Shown here piece by piece: positions 1 through 9,155 of a stretch of 39,363 bases of DNA. How positions within the stretch are numbered: position 1 is the first letter of the stretch; each line of letters opens with the position of its first letter. Made by a program: the position numbers and the translations under genes. The notes below the pieces were generated by a model. It ran no database searches. It saw only the letters and a program-made list of their open reading frames with translations, and was not told where the DNA came from. This DNA is from Mesoaciditoga sp964503355 (GTDB lineage Bacteria; Thermotogota; Thermotogae; Mesoaciditogales; Mesoaciditogaceae): contig CAZCZS010000006.1 of assembly GCA_964503355.1 (NCBI GenBank), positions 1 to 39,363 on the forward strand, read 5' to 3'.

Positions 1-87
1 CAATTAGAACACGCGGAGAAAATAGGTCTTGGAAGTAGAAAGTACGAATTGAAAAAAGTGGCTATAGGGTTCGATTTAAACATGTAA
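1..87 (+). CDS. 3' end of an unidentified gene (partial)
   Basis: An open frame enters from the left edge and ends at TAA after 28 codons. The tail is basic and ends in a short hydrophobic stretch (AIGFDLNM). It is too short to assign to a family. No terminator-like hairpin follows it. Confidence 0.5.
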   Translation, partial: QLEHAEKIGLGSRKYELKKVAIGFDLNM

Positions 88-361
88 AAAATCTTATGAA
101 TTCCATTTGAAATTTAACGAGGCTCATTCAACGCAATTTCATTCCGACAATTTTTTACGTATTTTGCCCTAAAATAGATCAACTGGATTGAAAATGACAT
201 TTTCTGATTAACGATGAATAAAATTGGAATACGTGTATACTTTTTTGATTTTTTGGTTCTTACTACATCAACAATTAAAGTAAAGGAAATGAATATTAAA
301 AGAAGAGGATTTATACTATTTGTAGACTAAAAAAGAATACTTTTAGAAGGGAAGTAAAAGC
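88..361. other. AT-rich intergenic region upstream of the SufC-like gene
   Basis: No gene is visible in these 274 bases. A TATACT hexamer at 312-317 could be a -10 box for the iron-sulfur operon, but no good -35 lies 16-18 bases upstream, so this is weak. The ribosome-binding site AGAAGGGA at 345-352 precedes the ATG at 362 with suitable spacing. No riboswitch or clear inverted repeat was recognised. Confidence 0.4.
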
Positions 362-1093
362 ATGTTGGAATTGAAAAATATATCATTGAAAATAGAAGAC
401 AAGAAAATATTGAACGACTTGAACATGCGTTTTGAATACGGGAAAAGATATGTCATTCTTGGTAACAACGGAACCGGAAAATCCACGATCGCCAATTTGA
501 TAATGGGAGTGAACAAGTATCATCCCCAACAAGGAAAGATCATCTTGGATGGAAAAGATATAACGAATTTGGGAATCTACGAAAGGGCGAAGTTGGGAAT
601 AACGATAGCGTTTCAAGAGAGTGTAAGATTTGAGGGTATAACGACGTTTGATTATTTAACACTTGGAGGCAAGATAAAAGCTTCATTGGAAGATGCGAAA
701 AAAGCTTTAGAACTTGCAGGATTAAACGAAACTTATCTGAAAAGACGTGTCGATGAGAGTTTGAGCGGTGGAGAAAGAAAGAGAATAGAATTGGCTTCCA
801 TTTTGATGCTTGATATGAAATACGTGATATTGGATGAGCCAGATTCCGGCATAGACATGATGTCACTTGAGACCATTTCGAACATAATAAACACTTTAAA
901 TTCAAGGGGAATTACAACCATAACCATAACCCATCGTGAAGAGATAGCTCAAAATAGTGATTACGCTTATTTGGTTTGCGCGGGAAGGGTTTTAAATGAA
1001 GGAGCTCCAGAAAAGATGGCGAGTTATTACAAAGAATTATGTGATCGGTGTGATCATCCAAACGATCTGCTGAAAATAGGGGAAGGTAGGTGA
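362..1093 (+). CDS. sufC: SufC-like (SmsC) Fe-S cluster assembly ATPase
   Basis: This is a soluble ABC-class ATPase of the SUF iron-sulfur cluster assembly machinery. It is expected to bind the SufB-like scaffold encoded next door and drive its conformational change. Visible motifs are Walker A GNNGTGKS at residues 34-41, signature LSGGE at 134-138, and Walker B KYVILDEP at 153-160 followed by DSGID. The DEPDSG string is typical of SufC rather than of transport ATPases, and there is no membrane segment. The length of 243 residues is normal. The stop lies 6 bases before the GTG of the next gene, so the two are co-transcribed. No sufD, sufS, sufU or sufE follows. This fits the two-component Suf-like minimal system (SMS) described in archaea and some anaerobic bacteria. 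Confidence 0.93.
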   Translation: MLELKNISLKIEDKKILNDLNMRFEYGKRYVILGNNGTGKSTIANLIMGVNKYHPQQGKIILDGKDITNLGIYERAKLGITIAFQESVRFEGITTFDYLTLGGKIKASLEDAKKALELAGLNETYLKRRVDESLSGGERKRIELASILMLDMKYVILDEPDSGIDMMSLETISNIINTLNSRGITTITITHREEIAQNSDYAYLVCAGRVLNEGAPEKMASYYKELCDRCDHPNDLLKIGEGR

Positions 1094-1099
1094 TGCGCT

Positions 1100-2059
1100 G
1101 TGCAAATTGCGGCCAATTACGCAAAAGAATTTGAAAAGATAGCCGAAGCTTATGAGAAAAGCGGTGGAGACGCGTCGAAGTTGTTGGATAAGAGCGTCTC
1201 TTCGATAATAATAAGTGGAAACAAGATAATAGGTCTTAACACCATCGAAGGAGTTGAAATAGAGTCCGGAACTCAGGAAAACGGTGTGTGGGCGAAGATA
1301 AGAATACTCAAAGGTCATAAAATAGAAAAGCCGATTCATCTTTGCACCGGTTTCCTTGGAGAGGAAGGAGAACAAAGGGTGAACTTCGATTTTTTCATTG
1401 AAGACAACGCCAGCGTTGATTTCATCTCTCATTGTTCTTTTCCATGGTCAACGAAATTAACGCACAAAATGGTTGCGAATATCCATATAGGAAAAAACGC
1501 CATCATGACTTACAACGATGAACACTTTCATTCAGAAGCGGGCGGTATAACTCTCATTTCCGATACGCATGCCGTCGTGGAAGATGGTGGGAAGTACAAA
1601 AACGCTTTTGAATTGACCAAAACGAGAGTTGGGACTTTAAAAGTGAGAATGGATGTGGATCTCAAAAAAGATGCCGTTGCGGAACTTGACAGTAAAATAA
1701 GGGGAAAGGAAGACGACGAGATATCCATTGTGGAAAGTTTGGGATTGAACGGCGAAAATGCCCACGGAATAGCCAAATCAACGGTAGTTGCAACGGATAG
1801 AACACGCGCCAGAATAATAAACGAAGCCTTTGGAAACGCTCCTTATTCCAAAGGACATATCGAGTGTAACGAGATAACAAAGGGAAGTAAAGTAGACGTT
1901 TCCACCTTACCCGTTTTAAAGGTTACAAACGATCTGTCCGAATTAACCCATGAAGCTTCCATTGGACGTGTGAATTCGAATCAGCTTAACACTCTCATGG
2001 CGAAGGGTATGTCAGAAGACGAAGCTACGGAATTCATCATAAAGGGTATTTTAAGATAA
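1100..2059 (+). CDS. sufB: SufB/SufD-family Fe-S scaffold, short (SmsB-like) form
   Basis: This is the partner scaffold of the SufC-like ATPase, on which clusters are assembled. At 319 residues it is much shorter than E. coli SufB (495) and corresponds to the beta-helix core plus the SufC-binding C terminus. The C-terminal block THEASIGRVNSNQL followed by KGMSEDEATEFI is the family hallmark. A cysteine lies in GHIECNE. By eye, the position of the later catalytic cysteine of E. coli SufB seems to be valine, in PVLKV. The start is GTG at 1100: an ATG at 1093 is in another frame that closes at once, and a purine-rich GGTAGGTGA precedes the GTG. It converges on the DUF554 gene with one base between stop codons. 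SufD-like is an alternative name, but a single SufB/D protein with SufC points to the minimal system. Confidence 0.88.
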   Translation: MQIAANYAKEFEKIAEAYEKSGGDASKLLDKSVSSIIISGNKIIGLNTIEGVEIESGTQENGVWAKIRILKGHKIEKPIHLCTGFLGEEGEQRVNFDFFIEDNASVDFISHCSFPWSTKLTHKMVANIHIGKNAIMTYNDEHFHSEAGGITLISDTHAVVEDGGKYKNAFELTKTRVGTLKVRMDVDLKKDAVAELDSKIRGKEDDEISIVESLGLNGENAHGIAKSTVVATDRTRARIINEAFGNAPYSKGHIECNEITKGSKVDVSTLPVLKVTNDLSELTHEASIGRVNSNQLNTLMAKGMSEDEATEFIIKGILR

Positions 2060-2060
2060 G

Positions 2061-2741
2061 TTAAAACATCGTTTTGATCAAATCAAGGAATGGAACGATG
2101 ATAAGGGCGGGGAGAAAATTCCCCGCTTTTATCTCTTTCAAATCAAAGAGCTTTATCGCTATCATGAGCAATATGGCACCGCCAACCGAGGTGAAATCGT
2201 TTATGTACTCGGGTAAAGTTAAAAAGTGTAAACTCGCAGAAAAAGAAACCAATCCGCCTTCTATAAGGTAAACTCCTATCGCGGAGGCGAGAACGCCACT
2301 TCCGTAAACAGAAGCCAATATCAGCGAACTTATTCCGTCCATGGTGGATTTCACGTAGAGAAGTTGCGCATCGCCGGTTAAACCAGCGTTTACGCATCCC
2401 AAAATGGTCATGGGGCCAATGGTGAACAACACCGTTGCGAAGACGAAACCGCTTGCGAACGTGCTCTCATCTTTTTTTGAGAATCGATCGGCTAAAGAGG
2501 TGATGCGTTCTTCTATTTTCCACCATTCTCCCAACAATCCACCGATTGCCAAGCTTATCAAAACCACCAAAAAATTGTCAGCTGATAAGCCCATTTTCAA
2601 ACCCAGAAAGGTTGTTATGGCTCCAATTGAGAGAAAGAGCACGTTTTTGTATCTTTGAGGAAGTTTTGAACCTATTGGCATGCCCAACAAACTTCCCACT
2701 ATAACGGCGATCGTGTTTATCAAAACCCCTATATTGAGCAT
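2061..2741 (-). CDS. DUF554 family membrane protein (YdfK-like)
   Basis: A 226-residue polytopic membrane protein recognised by the N-terminal pattern NTIAVIVGSLLGMPIG and the following SIGAITTFLGLKMG, typical of DUF554. About six to seven hydrophobic segments are visible (for example residues 1-20, 34-50, 57-68, 97-117 and 150-165). The function of the family is not established; proposed roles as transporters are unproven. The start is ATG with AGGTGA just upstream. It sits 8 bases after the stop of the glucosidase gene, as the last gene of a long minus-strand operon. Its 3' end carries, in antisense, the terminator of the convergent Fe-S genes, which constrains codons for residues near KAGNFLPAL. 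Confidence 0.88.
   Translation of the reverse strand: MLNIGVLINTIAVIVGSLLGMPIGSKLPQRYKNVLFLSIGAITTFLGLKMGLSADNFLVVLISLAIGGLLGEWWKIEERITSLADRFSKKDESTFASGFVFATVLFTIGPMTILGCVNAGLTGDAQLLYVKSTMDGISSLILASVYGSGVLASAIGVYLIEGGLVSFSASLHFLTLPEYINDFTSVGGAILLMIAIKLFDLKEIKAGNFLPALIIVPFLDLIKTMF
2107..2130 (+). terminator. Rho-independent terminator of the sufCB-like operon, inside DUF554
   Basis: GCGGGGA at 2107-2113 pairs perfectly with TCCCCGC at 2120-2126 around a 6-base loop, and TTTT follows on the + strand. It lies 47 bases after the sufB-like stop. It is inside the coding sequence for the C terminus of the convergent DUF554 gene. Confidence 0.6.
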
Positions 2742-2749
2742 TTTTCACC

Positions 2750-4381
2750 TCACATGACTTCTATGACGGTTGATTCAAACGGCAAAAGCGTTATCTTTCC
2801 GTTTATTCGGCTTTCGATCTCTCTATCGCTTGAGATCAAAACTTTGCCTTCTTCGTTCACCTCGATTTGCTTTTCGGTGTTCGTCATGTTCAGAATCACC
2901 GACACCCTTTGGGCGAAAAAAGTTCGACTGTAAAACAGCACCCCTTGGGGGGCTTCTTGCCAAAAATCCATCTTCCCTCTTCTCAAAGCGATGCTTTTTT
3001 TCCTAACGCTTATCAAACGTTTGTAGTAGTTCAATATAGAGTTTTCATAATTCATTTCATCTTTAACGTTAACGTTCGATTTGTTTTGATTGATCGGTAG
3101 CCACGGTTCGACAGTTGAAAAACCAGCGTATTCACTTGAATCCCATTGCATAGGAGTTCTACAAACATCTCTTCCCTTTTTCGGCCAAAGTGCTTTTCCC
3201 CATGGATCTTTTATCCTGTCGTATGGAATGCTTGTATCCTCCATGCCTATTTCTTCACCGTAATAGATGAAAGGCGTTCCCCTTAACGTTAAAAGAAAGG
3301 TAGCGGCCAGTTTCGCTATTTTCCGCTTTTCTTCCTCACTTGTGTTCATTTCTTGTGTTAACCTTGTGATTATTCTGGAATTGTCATGATTTCCCAACAC
3401 GTAACTTGGCCATGCCCGATCACCGAAGGTTCTGTCAACATTTTCAACTATCTCCTTCATCTTAGATGCGTTTAACGTCATCTTTTCCAGAAAATCCAAA
3501 TTGAATGCCATGTTAAATCTGTCTGGCAAGGTGAAAAGTAGATAAAGACACAATCCCATATCAGATGAGATTTCTCCGACGCTCACTTTTTTACCACCAT
3601 ATTCGTCCAAAAATTCCCTTATCTCCTCAACGGCCAGGAGGGTCTCTGGTCTCGCCGTGAACCTGTCCCAATAGTAAACGTCCCTTGCGCTCTTGAAGAG
3701 GCTCTCTTTTATCTGAATACCGGTCATAGCGTCCCTGAATTTCGGATCTTTGTAATAGTGCGAAGCCGCATCGAATCGAAATCCGTCTACGCCATGATCC
3801 AACCAGAATTTCATCGATTTGAAGATCTCTTTTCTCACTTGAGGATTTCTCCAATTCAAGTCAGGTTGTTCTTTTCCAAAGAGATGAAGGTAGTACTGTT
3901 TTCTCTTTTCATCCCATTCCCACGCGCTTGTCGGTTTTGTTCCAGAAAAGAGAGAAACCCAGTTGTTTGGGGGAGTGCCATCGTCTTTCGCATCTTTCCA
4001 TATGTACCAATCTGCTTTTGGATTGCCTCGAGAACTTCTGGATTCCAAGAACCAAGGATGTTGATCAGAGGTGTGATTGTAAACTTGATCTATTATGATT
4101 TTGAGTTTTCTTTCATGGGCTTGCTTTACGAGTTCATCGAAATCATCCATATCTCCGAATAGAGGATCCACAGCCGTATAATCGCTTATATCGTATCCGA
4201 AATCGGCCATTGGCGATTTGAAAAATGGAGATATCCATATGACATCCACGCCCAACCATGAGAGATAGTCCAATTTTTGCGTTATCCCTTTGAGATCTCC
4301 TACTCCATCACCGTTTGAATCCATGAAGCTTCTAGGATATACTTGATAAAAGATCGCTTCTTTCCACCATTCCACTTTCAA
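2750..4381 (-). CDS. GH13 alpha-glucosidase / oligo-1,6-glucosidase
   Basis: This is a cytoplasmic glycoside hydrolase of family 13, expected to release glucose from the non-reducing ends of malto- or isomalto-oligosaccharides. It is 543 residues long, normal for the family, with no signal peptide. The barrel begins at WWKEAIFYQVYPRSF. Catalytic residues by motif are the nucleophile D204 (DGFRFDAAS), acid/base E270 (VGEISS) and stabiliser D333 (GNHDNSR). The residue after the nucleophile is Ala, not the Val typical of 1,6-specific or the Thr typical of 1,4-specific enzymes, so linkage preference is uncertain. The start is TTG at 4381. It overlaps the TGA of lnt, and AAGGAG lies upstream at good spacing. 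Trehalose-6-phosphate hydrolase is a less likely alternative. Confidence 0.9.
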   Translation of the reverse strand: MKVEWWKEAIFYQVYPRSFMDSNGDGVGDLKGITQKLDYLSWLGVDVIWISPFFKSPMADFGYDISDYTAVDPLFGDMDDFDELVKQAHERKLKIIIDQVYNHTSDQHPWFLESRSSRGNPKADWYIWKDAKDDGTPPNNWVSLFSGTKPTSAWEWDEKRKQYYLHLFGKEQPDLNWRNPQVRKEIFKSMKFWLDHGVDGFRFDAASHYYKDPKFRDAMTGIQIKESLFKSARDVYYWDRFTARPETLLAVEEIREFLDEYGGKKVSVGEISSDMGLCLYLLFTLPDRFNMAFNLDFLEKMTLNASKMKEIVENVDRTFGDRAWPSYVLGNHDNSRIITRLTQEMNTSEEEKRKIAKLAATFLLTLRGTPFIYYGEEIGMEDTSIPYDRIKDPWGKALWPKKGRDVCRTPMQWDSSEYAGFSTVEPWLPINQNKSNVNVKDEMNYENSILNYYKRLISVRKKSIALRRGKMDFWQEAPQGVLFYSRTFFAQRVSVILNMTNTEKQIEVNEEGKVLISSDREIESRINGKITLLPFESTVIEVM

Positions 4382-5895
4382 TCACTCCTTATTTTTTTAA
4401 CAACGTCGTATGTCACGTTGAACGCCAAAAATAACACCGCAAGCCAATTTATCCAATTTCCAAACACATCGTAAAAAGTTTTAACGTCGTTCACTTCGAT
4501 GGTGAAAATGGCGGCTTCTTTTCGATGGATTGGAAGTTTTTCTACCACGCGGCCGTACTCGTCTATCACGCCGGTAATTCCCGTATCGGCAACTTGAATC
4601 GTCCATTTTCTGTTCTCCACCGCTCTGAAAACGCTTTGTGCAAAGTGTTGCTCCAACGCCGTCTTTTCGGAAAACCAGCTATCGTTCGTGACGGTTACCA
4701 AAAATTCCGCTCCTTCGTTGGTGAATTTTCTTGATAGCCTCCCAAAGTAGCTCTCAAAGCATATTTGAGCCGCGAATCGCACTCCGTTCCAAGTGAACAA
4801 GGTGTACTTTGTACCAGGCGTGAAAAACCTTGTGAGTTTTAGAAATTTAAAGACGCCAAAGATCTGTGGATAGGGCAATTTTTCGGTAAATGGAACGAGT
4901 ATGTGTTTGTAGTAAACGCCTTTCAATCCATTGAAATCAAACAATCCAACTGCGTTGTACACTTTTGTGTGTGAAAAAGATGGAAAACCGATCATGGCGA
5001 ATGCTTTGTATTTTCTCAAAGTACTTTTCAAAGATGAAAGGGCGACTGGGCTCAAATCGTATTCAAATGTTCCTTCTGGAAAGATGATAAGTTTCGCCTT
5101 TTCTCCCAATTTTTCTATCGAATTGTTCACATCCTTTGATATCTCGGATTCGCTCATCTTGTATCTTTGCATCACAGAGACATTTGGTTGAACGACACCT
5201 ATTTTTAAGATCTTATCATGATTTGTACGTGGAACAAACAAAGAAGTTGAGTACAGAAAAACAACGCTCAATAAAACGCCAACCATGATCACGGTTTTTT
5301 TTCTTTTCAAAGACACGTAGAAAAGGTAATTTACAAGCACGATCACGAAAACCAAACCCAACGTTCCGAAAAAACTTGAAAGCTGGATTATTCCAATTTG
5401 AGAGTACAGCGCGTTTGAAAGTCGTGCTCCAGTGAAGCCTATATCACCTATCCCTCTAAGGTATTCGATTAAAGTGTAAGCGCTTGAAACGGAAAGCGCT
5501 TTCACGAACCATGGAGCCTTACTTTTCGATATCATCAAGTACGATAATCCGAAGATCGACCAGAAAAGACCTTCTATCAAAAGGGAAACGAAAAAAGCCA
5601 TTCCACCGAGATAGGGGGGGAAACCGTCAAAAGCCGATATGTTCATGGTCAGCGTTGGAAGCAACCAATAAAGGGCTATACCAAGAAAGGTTACGCCGAG
5701 GAACCAACCGTAGAGAAAGCCTTGCCATCGTTTTGAGTTTTCAACGGCAAAAAAGAAAGGGACGAGCCCTATCCATATGAAAAGGTTTGAGATCATCCCT
5801 GGCATTGATATGGCCAGCAAAACGGCAGAAATTTCCACCAACGCTAATCTTTTTGAAAATCCGAAATGTCGTATTCCTTTTTGCATTTTTGACAA
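4378..5895 (-). CDS. lnt: Apolipoprotein N-acyltransferase
   Basis: This integral membrane enzyme transfers a third acyl chain to the N-terminal cysteine of outer-membrane-bound lipoproteins. The 505 residues comprise an N-terminal part with about six to seven membrane segments (residues 17-220), a nitrilase-like domain (230-470) and a final membrane helix near 480-500. Catalytic residues expected from the family are visible: E274 in FPEGTFEY, K330 in YYKHILVPF, E338 and C379 in AQICFES. The first ATG overlaps the end of topA by 52 bases. An internal ATG three codons later would still overlap, and no later start preserves the first membrane segment. The stop overlaps the TTG of the glucosidase gene. 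It implies a diderm envelope with triacylated lipoproteins. Confidence 0.92.
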   Translation of the reverse strand: MSKMQKGIRHFGFSKRLALVEISAVLLAISMPGMISNLFIWIGLVPFFFAVENSKRWQGFLYGWFLGVTFLGIALYWLLPTLTMNISAFDGFPPYLGGMAFFVSLLIEGLFWSIFGLSYLMISKSKAPWFVKALSVSSAYTLIEYLRGIGDIGFTGARLSNALYSQIGIIQLSSFFGTLGLVFVIVLVNYLFYVSLKRKKTVIMVGVLLSVVFLYSTSLFVPRTNHDKILKIGVVQPNVSVMQRYKMSESEISKDVNNSIEKLGEKAKLIIFPEGTFEYDLSPVALSSLKSTLRKYKAFAMIGFPSFSHTKVYNAVGLFDFNGLKGVYYKHILVPFTEKLPYPQIFGVFKFLKLTRFFTPGTKYTLFTWNGVRFAAQICFESYFGRLSRKFTNEGAEFLVTVTNDSWFSEKTALEQHFAQSVFRAVENRKWTIQVADTGITGVIDEYGRVVEKLPIHRKEAAIFTIEVNDVKTFYDVFGNWINWLAVLFLAFNVTYDVVKKIRSD

Positions 5896-8081
5896 AAGAG
5901 TACCTCAACTCCATTCTTCTTTTTCTTGTAATAAAGTTGCTCACCGTCGTTTGGACATTTGAAGTTTGAGGGTTCATACCAACTTATAAAATCGCAACTT
6001 TTCGGGTTGTTTTCGCATATGTAAAAGGTTTTTCCTTTTTTACTCTTCCTGACGATCACCTTTCCGCCACATTTTGGACATTTACCGCGTGCGTAAGTGT
6101 CTATCGATCTGATGTAATCACATTTGGGATATCTACTGCACGATATGAAATCACCATATCTTCCATGACGTTTCACCAACGGAGCACCACACTTTGGACA
6201 CTTCTCATCGAGTATTTCCGCTTCTTTGATGTCCACGTGTACGATCTTTCCATCGTAAGTTATCGTGGAGGCAGACGGAACTTTCTTTCTTTCGCCACAC
6301 TTTGGACACTCTAGATATGCTCCGTACCTCCCATATTTTAAAAGCATTTTCGTTTCACATTTTGGACAACTCACATCTGTTTGTATGGAAAATCTATGCT
6401 TTCCGGATTTTACCTCACTTAACACCCTTTCGAGGTTCTTTTCAAAATCTTCGTTGAATTCCTTCAAAACCTTCTGCCAGTCGCTTTTTCCTTCTTCTAT
6501 GCCATCTAAGGCTTTTTCCATGGAAGCCGTGAACTTCAAATTCACGATCTTTGAGAATTCTTTGGTTAAAAAATCGTTCACGAGCATTCCGAGAAAGGTG
6601 GGAACCAGACTCTTCTTTTCTTTGTTCACGTACTTCCTCGTTATGAGCGTTTGAATGATGGTGGCGTACGTGCTCGGCCGTCCTATTCCAACGGATTCCA
6701 TTTTTTTCACCAACGAGGCTTCCGTGTATCTTGAAGGTGGTTTTGTTTCCAATTCTAAGAGTTCTGGATTTTTCACATCCACCTCGTCTCCGATTTCAAC
6801 GCTTGGAAATGTAGAGGTTTCGTTCTTGGTGGGTGTTACCTTTTCAAACCCATCGAACGTCCGTTCTTTGAAAGTCAATTCAAAGATGGCTTTTTGAAGT
6901 TCATCGCTTATCTTCACCACCATTTTCGTGTAAAGCGCATCTTTCATTTGAGAGGCCACGAATCTCTTCCATATCAGCGAATAGAGCGCACTTTCTTCCT
7001 TTGAGATCTTTCCGTTTAAGGACTCGGGAGTGATGTTCACGTAAGTTGGACGAATCGCTTCATGGGCATCTTGAGTTAAGGAAGTGTTTTTAACGTTTCT
7101 TTTCTTTGCGACGTATTCTTTGCCAAAAGTGGATTCTATGAACTCTTTTGCCTTTTCGCGTGCCACGTCTGAAACCCTGTAAGAGTCCGTTCTCATGTAC
7201 GTTATAAGGGCTATGTTTTCTCCGTCAACGTTGACTCCTTCGTACAGCCTTTGAGCTATTTTCATGGTTCGTGAAACTGAAAAGCCCAGCAACGAAGACG
7301 CGGCTTGCTGAAGAGTACTCGTTTTAAAGGGCAGAGGTGCTTTCACCACGAGATCTGACTTTTTAACGTCCACGATTTTGAAAATGGAACTTGATACGTA
7401 TTTCAAAGCTTCTTTTGCCTCTTTTTGATCTTTGAAAGGCGATTTCGTCAGATCTTTGCCGTTGAAAGATTTGAGTTTAGTTTTCTCTTTCAGTATCTCC
7501 GCCGAAATTTCGTAGTATTTTTCGGCTTGAAATCTGAGTATTTTTTTCTCCTGCTCACAAAGTATCCTTAAAGCGGCCGACTGAACTCTTCCCGCGCTTA
7601 AGCCGTATTTGAATATTTTCCACAAAACCGGGCTGACTTTGTATCCGACTATTCTATCCAGCATGCGTCGTGTGAGCTGGGAATTCACCATGTTTATGTT
7701 TATACTTCTTGGATTTTTCACGGCTTCTTTTATAACGTGCTCCGTTATTTCGTTGAAAACCACTCTGTTCCTCTTTGAGGGGTCTAAATTCAATATGTAA
7801 GAGAGATGCCACGCTATGGCTTCTCCTTCACGATCGTTATCGCTTGCGAGGAGTACTTCTCTTCCCTTCGATTTTTCTTTGAGCTCCTTTACTATTTTTT
7901 CTTTCCCCTTTAAAATTTCGAATTCCGGCACGAATTTACCGTTCATCTTTATTCCAAATTTTGATTTCGGCAAATCCCTTACATGACCTTGTGACGATAA
8001 GACTTTATATCCACGTCCTAAATATTTCTGAATGGTTTTTGCCTTAGAAGGCGATTCAACTATGACCAATTTTTCGACCAT
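5844..8081 (-). CDS. topA: DNA topoisomerase I (type IA)
   Basis: This enzyme relaxes negatively supercoiled DNA through a transient 5'-phosphotyrosine link. The 745 residues start with the Toprim domain (VIVESPSKA with E9, then D81, D83 and E85 in SDNDREGE). The active-site tyrosine is Y295 in ITYMRTDS. The C terminus holds four zinc-ribbon-like modules with CPKC/CPNDG starts (about residues 590-740). The module starting CPNDG has lost one cysteine of the first pair. The start is supported by AAGGAG upstream of ATG 8081. There is no N-terminal helicase, so it is not reverse gyrase. It sits in the middle of the rpmB-to-DUF554 operon, 27 bases after the yhaM-like gene, and its 3' end overlaps lnt. 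Confidence 0.97.
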   Translation of the reverse strand: MVEKLVIVESPSKAKTIQKYLGRGYKVLSSQGHVRDLPKSKFGIKMNGKFVPEFEILKGKEKIVKELKEKSKGREVLLASDNDREGEAIAWHLSYILNLDPSKRNRVVFNEITEHVIKEAVKNPRSININMVNSQLTRRMLDRIVGYKVSPVLWKIFKYGLSAGRVQSAALRILCEQEKKILRFQAEKYYEISAEILKEKTKLKSFNGKDLTKSPFKDQKEAKEALKYVSSSIFKIVDVKKSDLVVKAPLPFKTSTLQQAASSLLGFSVSRTMKIAQRLYEGVNVDGENIALITYMRTDSYRVSDVAREKAKEFIESTFGKEYVAKKRNVKNTSLTQDAHEAIRPTYVNITPESLNGKISKEESALYSLIWKRFVASQMKDALYTKMVVKISDELQKAIFELTFKERTFDGFEKVTPTKNETSTFPSVEIGDEVDVKNPELLELETKPPSRYTEASLVKKMESVGIGRPSTYATIIQTLITRKYVNKEKKSLVPTFLGMLVNDFLTKEFSKIVNLKFTASMEKALDGIEEGKSDWQKVLKEFNEDFEKNLERVLSEVKSGKHRFSIQTDVSCPKCETKMLLKYGRYGAYLECPKCGERKKVPSASTITYDGKIVHVDIKEAEILDEKCPKCGAPLVKRHGRYGDFISCSRYPKCDYIRSIDTYARGKCPKCGGKVIVRKSKKGKTFYICENNPKSCDFISWYEPSNFKCPNDGEQLYYKKKKNGVEVLFCQKCKKEYDISDFQKD

Positions 8082-8108
8082 TTTCTTCTCCTTTTTCGGT
8101 TACAAAAA

Positions 8109-9155
8109 TCACAGATCGAAATCGTTCCAATTAAGCATTACCCTTCTTCCGAGGTATCTATCGTAATCGCTCCAAACGGATTTCGAATTCTTCTCTTTCA
8201 GAGAGTTTATCTGACCTATTTTGGAATCCAAATCGTCAGCGTGATGAAGTATCATGGCTTCCAAGGTCTTTGGAACGGTTGGTGACCCCCACTCGAGCTC
8301 ACCATGATGGGAAAGTATCATATGTTCGAGATGATAGAAAGATTTTTTCGGGAGGTTTGGAACTTTTTTTGCCCAATCGTTTAACATCTCAACTCCCAAT
8401 ACTATGTGTCCTATAAGTTCCCCTTCGCCCGTTCTCTCTATCCCATACGATTCCATTTTGTACTCTTTTATCTTTCCCACATCGTGCAACGCAGCGCCTA
8501 CCAAGAGCAGATCTCTGTTTACATCAGTGTATAAGTGCGATATCGCATCACAAAGCTTCATAACTCCCAAAGTGTGTTCGAGAAGTCCACCTCGATAAGC
8601 GTGATGAACGACTATAGCGGCGGGAGATTTTATGAATTCTTCCACGAATTTTTCGTTTGCAAACGGAACGTTTAGCAATTCCTTTAACTTTTCGTCTTCT
8701 ATGGTGTTCACGAGAGCTTTGAATTCCGAATACATATCTTTTACGTCTTTTTTCGTTGTGGAAATGAAGAGTTCCGGCTCGTATTCTCCTTCTTTAAGTA
8801 CGATGAGGGAATCTCTAGCCCTGTCAAGGTTTATCTGTAATCTATCCATGTAAGAAGAAACCCGTCCTTGTATTTTAACCACGGAGTTAACTTTTATCTT
8901 CGAATCGTTTTCGGCAGCGTTGAACCAATCTATAGCCCTTATTTCACCGGTTTTATCCGCCAAAGTCAAAAGAAGAAATTTTTTTCCGTCTTTGGATTCT
9001 TGCAATCTCTTGCTGATGACTTTTAACTTCATGTTCACCACATCGTTTTCACAGATATCGGAAACTTTTTTCTGTCCGTAGATATCGTCTTTAGAAAATC
9101 CGAGTTTCTCAAGATATTCTTCACTGAAAAGATCTCCAAATTTCACTTCAAACAC
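8109..9155 (-). CDS. yhaM: OB-fold/HD-domain 3'-5' exoribonuclease, YhaM-like
   Basis: A 348-residue protein with an N-terminal OB-fold nucleic-acid-binding domain (about residues 35-120, VISKRLQESKDGKKFLLLTL then KIQGRVSSY) and an HD phosphohydrolase domain (about 165-310). Metal ligands are visible in LLEHT, ALHDVGKI, HIVLG, SHHGELEWGSP and HHADDLDSKI. This architecture is that of YhaM/CbfA 3'-5' exoribonucleases, which trim RNA ends. The start is GTG at 9155, overlapping the end of alr by 8 bases, which suggests coupled translation. A second, diverged copy lies at 26653-27621. Nuclease activity is inferred from the family. Confidence 0.85.
   Translation of the reverse strand: MFEVKFGDLFSEEYLEKLGFSKDDIYGQKKVSDICENDVVNMKLKVISKRLQESKDGKKFLLLTLADKTGEIRAIDWFNAAENDSKIKVNSVVKIQGRVSSYMDRLQINLDRARDSLIVLKEGEYEPELFISTTKKDVKDMYSEFKALVNTIEDEKLKELLNVPFANEKFVEEFIKSPAAIVVHHAYRGGLLEHTLGVMKLCDAISHLYTDVNRDLLLVGAALHDVGKIKEYKMESYGIERTGEGELIGHIVLGVEMLNDWAKKVPNLPKKSFYHLEHMILSHHGELEWGSPTVPKTLEAMILHHADDLDSKIGQINSLKEKNSKSVWSDYDRYLGRRVMLNWNDFDL

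Noticed and set aside
5844..5895. 52-base topA/lnt overlap as evidence of a frameshift
   Set aside because: Both protein ends look natural: TopA finishes after its last zinc-ribbon module and Lnt needs its first membrane segment. The overlap is accepted as real.
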